Shown: piece after piece, positions 62,900 through 64,000 of the stretch | Numbering within the stretch: position 1 is the stretch's first letter | Layout of the letters: each line of letters starts with the position of its first letter | The notes under the pieces: generated by a model | What the model was told of the DNA's origin: nothing | Databases searched by the model: none | The model's input: only the letters and a program-made list of their open reading frames with translations | From: Bacillota bacterium | GTDB lineage: Bacteria; Bacillota; Clostridia; Lachnospirales; Lachnospiraceae | NCBI GenBank assembly: GCA_023414875.1 | Contig: JAEZMV010000028.1 | Location: 372,001 to 436,000 of the forward strand | DNA length: 64,000 nt | Reading direction: 5' to 3' | Position numbers and translations under genes: made by a program

Positions 62900-64000
62900 A
62901 TGGCTATTATGGTAAAAAAATTATACAAGAATGGGACCTTCCTGTATCAGATGAATCTGATTGCAGGCAGAAATGGGCTTACGAATCTTGTTCAATGGGT
63001 TCATATCATAGAAGATGATAGTGTAAGCTCACTGCTTCATGGTAAGGAACTGGTTTTTACTGCTGGTATATTAAATCGTGAGAAGGATTGGCTGCTTAAT
63101 TTTGCCCGAAAGCTTTATGAGGCGGAGGTAAGTGCCTTTGTTGTGAATATTGGCCCTCATATCAAGGAGATTCCTAGGGAGGTTATCGATTACTGTGATA
63201 AGGTAAATATGCCGTTGTTTACAATCCCATGGCAAACCAGGATGGTTGATATGACTAGGGATTTCTGTCACCGGATTATGAATAATGACCATGTGGAAAA
63301 CAGCATGGCAACTACCATAAAGAATATTATATTTAGGACAGGAGAGCTTGAAACACAAATATCACAGATGGAACGGTACGGGTATCAAAGAGACGGTCAT
63401 TTCTGTTTTATCAGTATCTTTGCAAAAGACAAGGAAGAGAATCGTTCACAGGAATATATGGATGCCCTTACAATGTATGCGGAAAAGGTTGCCAAAAGCG
63501 TCCGGGAATTATTTATATCCTTTTCGTATAAAGAATGCTTAATACTGGTACTGGCAGATTACTCTGATCAAGAAATTGAGAATTTTGTCCGGGATTTTCT
63601 TAAACTTGCGCAGAAAGTGAAAAATCGGTACCGGCTGCATATGGGTATCAGCTCGAACCAACGGGGAATATTTTTTCAGGATAAGAACTTTGAAAAGGCC
63701 TTTAGTGCTATGGAGATGGCAAAAAAACGTATGGAGGATTACAATTATTATGATAAGCTGGATGTTTTTAAGGTATTATATGCAGTAAATGATAAAACAA
63801 TCCTACGGGGATATTACCAAGATACCATTGGTAAGTTAGAAACCTACGATCTTAAGAACAATACAGAATTCAAGAGTTTATTAAGAACTTATTTTGAAAA
63901 TAATGCCAGCCTTCAGTTAGTCTCTGAAAAGCTTTACATTCATAGGAATACGGTAACAAACCAGCTAAAAAAGATTGAAGATATTACCGGCTATAATCCC
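62900..64000 (+). CDS. PucR family transcriptional regulator, 3' partial
   Basis: 367 codons from ATG 62900 (AGAAGGAG upstream), open to the window end. The N-terminal PucR domain includes 'LIAGRNGLTNLVQWVHIIEDDSVSSLLHGKELVFTAGIL', 'AFVVNIGPHIKEIPREVIDYCDKVNMPLFTIPWQTRM'. A GGDEF-like middle region follows ('RLHMGISSNQRGIFFQDKNFEKAFSAMEMAKKR'). The HTH_30 end 'LLRTYFENNASLQLVSEKLYIHRNTVTNQLKKIEDITGYNP' is almost complete, so about 15 residues are missing. Members control purine or amino-acid catabolism and secondary metabolism. Confidence 0.92.
   Translation, partial: MAIMVKKLYKNGTFLYQMNLIAGRNGLTNLVQWVHIIEDDSVSSLLHGKELVFTAGILNREKDWLLNFARKLYEAEVSAFVVNIGPHIKEIPREVIDYCDKVNMPLFTIPWQTRMVDMTRDFCHRIMNNDHVENSMATTIKNIIFRTGELETQISQMERYGYQRDGHFCFISIFAKDKEENRSQEYMDALTMYAEKVAKSVRELFISFSYKECLILVLADYSDQEIENFVRDFLKLAQKVKNRYRLHMGISSNQRGIFFQDKNFEKAFSAMEMAKKRMEDYNYYDKLDVFKVLYAVNDKTILRGYYQDTIGKLETYDLKNNTEFKSLLRTYFENNASLQLVSEKLYIHRNTVTNQLKKIEDITGYNP

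Overview
The window reads as chromosomal DNA of a low-GC, strictly Gram-positive anaerobe, most likely a Lachnospiraceae member (Lachnoclostridium/Anaerocolumna-like). This rests on AT-rich codon use, strong AGGAGG-type ribosome binding sites, and protein families typical of that group: DUF3877, DUF3793, an RDAC-like small protein, LytS/YesN two-component pairs beside sugar ABC transporters, and a FeoA-FeoA-FeoB-Cys-rich-DtxR iron cluster. The genus is an inference. I saw no rRNA, tRNA, CRISPR array or intact insertion sequence.

Layout. 1-3.2 kb: end of an NHL-repeat protein and a secreted FecR/Ig-like protein with a 19-proline tract. 3.3-5.3 kb: Y-family DNA polymerase plus YolD-like partner. 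5.3-12.6 kb: an accessory stretch of small regulators and enzymes (MarR, CPBP protease, GNAT, three AraC-type genes, NTF2-like protein) with a cell-wall-binding remnant and a TetR remnant; the third AraC gene overlaps a BtrH/C39-like domain gene. 12.8-19.5 kb: lipoprotein and a CUT1-type carbohydrate ABC importer with its own sensor kinase and response regulator. 19.7-26.2 kb: CPBP protease with XRE regulator, M23 peptidase, CsoR-type metal sensor with a DMT transporter, and an ABC-2 exporter with an AraC regulator. 26.4-32.3 kb: RecD2 helicase, DUF3877 protein, MarR plus membrane protein under a very long palindrome, and a fused GME-fold/radical-SAM protein. 32.4-42.3 kb: ChvE-MmsA-MmsB-type monosaccharide importer, a membrane-anchored sugar sensor, LytS kinase, YesN regulator and a second XylF-like lipoprotein. 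42.6-46.2 kb: DUF368/PopT-type flippase, AraC regulator, L,D-transpeptidase.

46.2-52.8 kb is the most notable region: a Wadjet (JetABCD) anti-plasmid operon in which jetA, jetB and jetC look intact, while jetD is broken by a frameshift near its start and loses its C-terminal half at a junction with a truncated GNAT acetyltransferase gene. 52.9-57.6 kb: Feo ferrous iron uptake cluster with two Fur-box-like palindromes flanking a clear promoter. 57.7-64 kb: YdcZ-type transporter, DapA-like aldolase divergent from an AraC regulator with three ordered direct repeats between them, a large secreted Ig/FN3 protein, a small RDAC-like protein, and the first 367 codons of a PucR-type regulator running off the window end.

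The recurring design is local control: almost every transport or stress module sits beside its own regulator, and several have recognisable operators (MarR palindromes, CsoR GC-rich palindrome, Fur boxes, AraC direct repeats) or intercistronic hairpins that could set unequal expression of binding protein and transporter.
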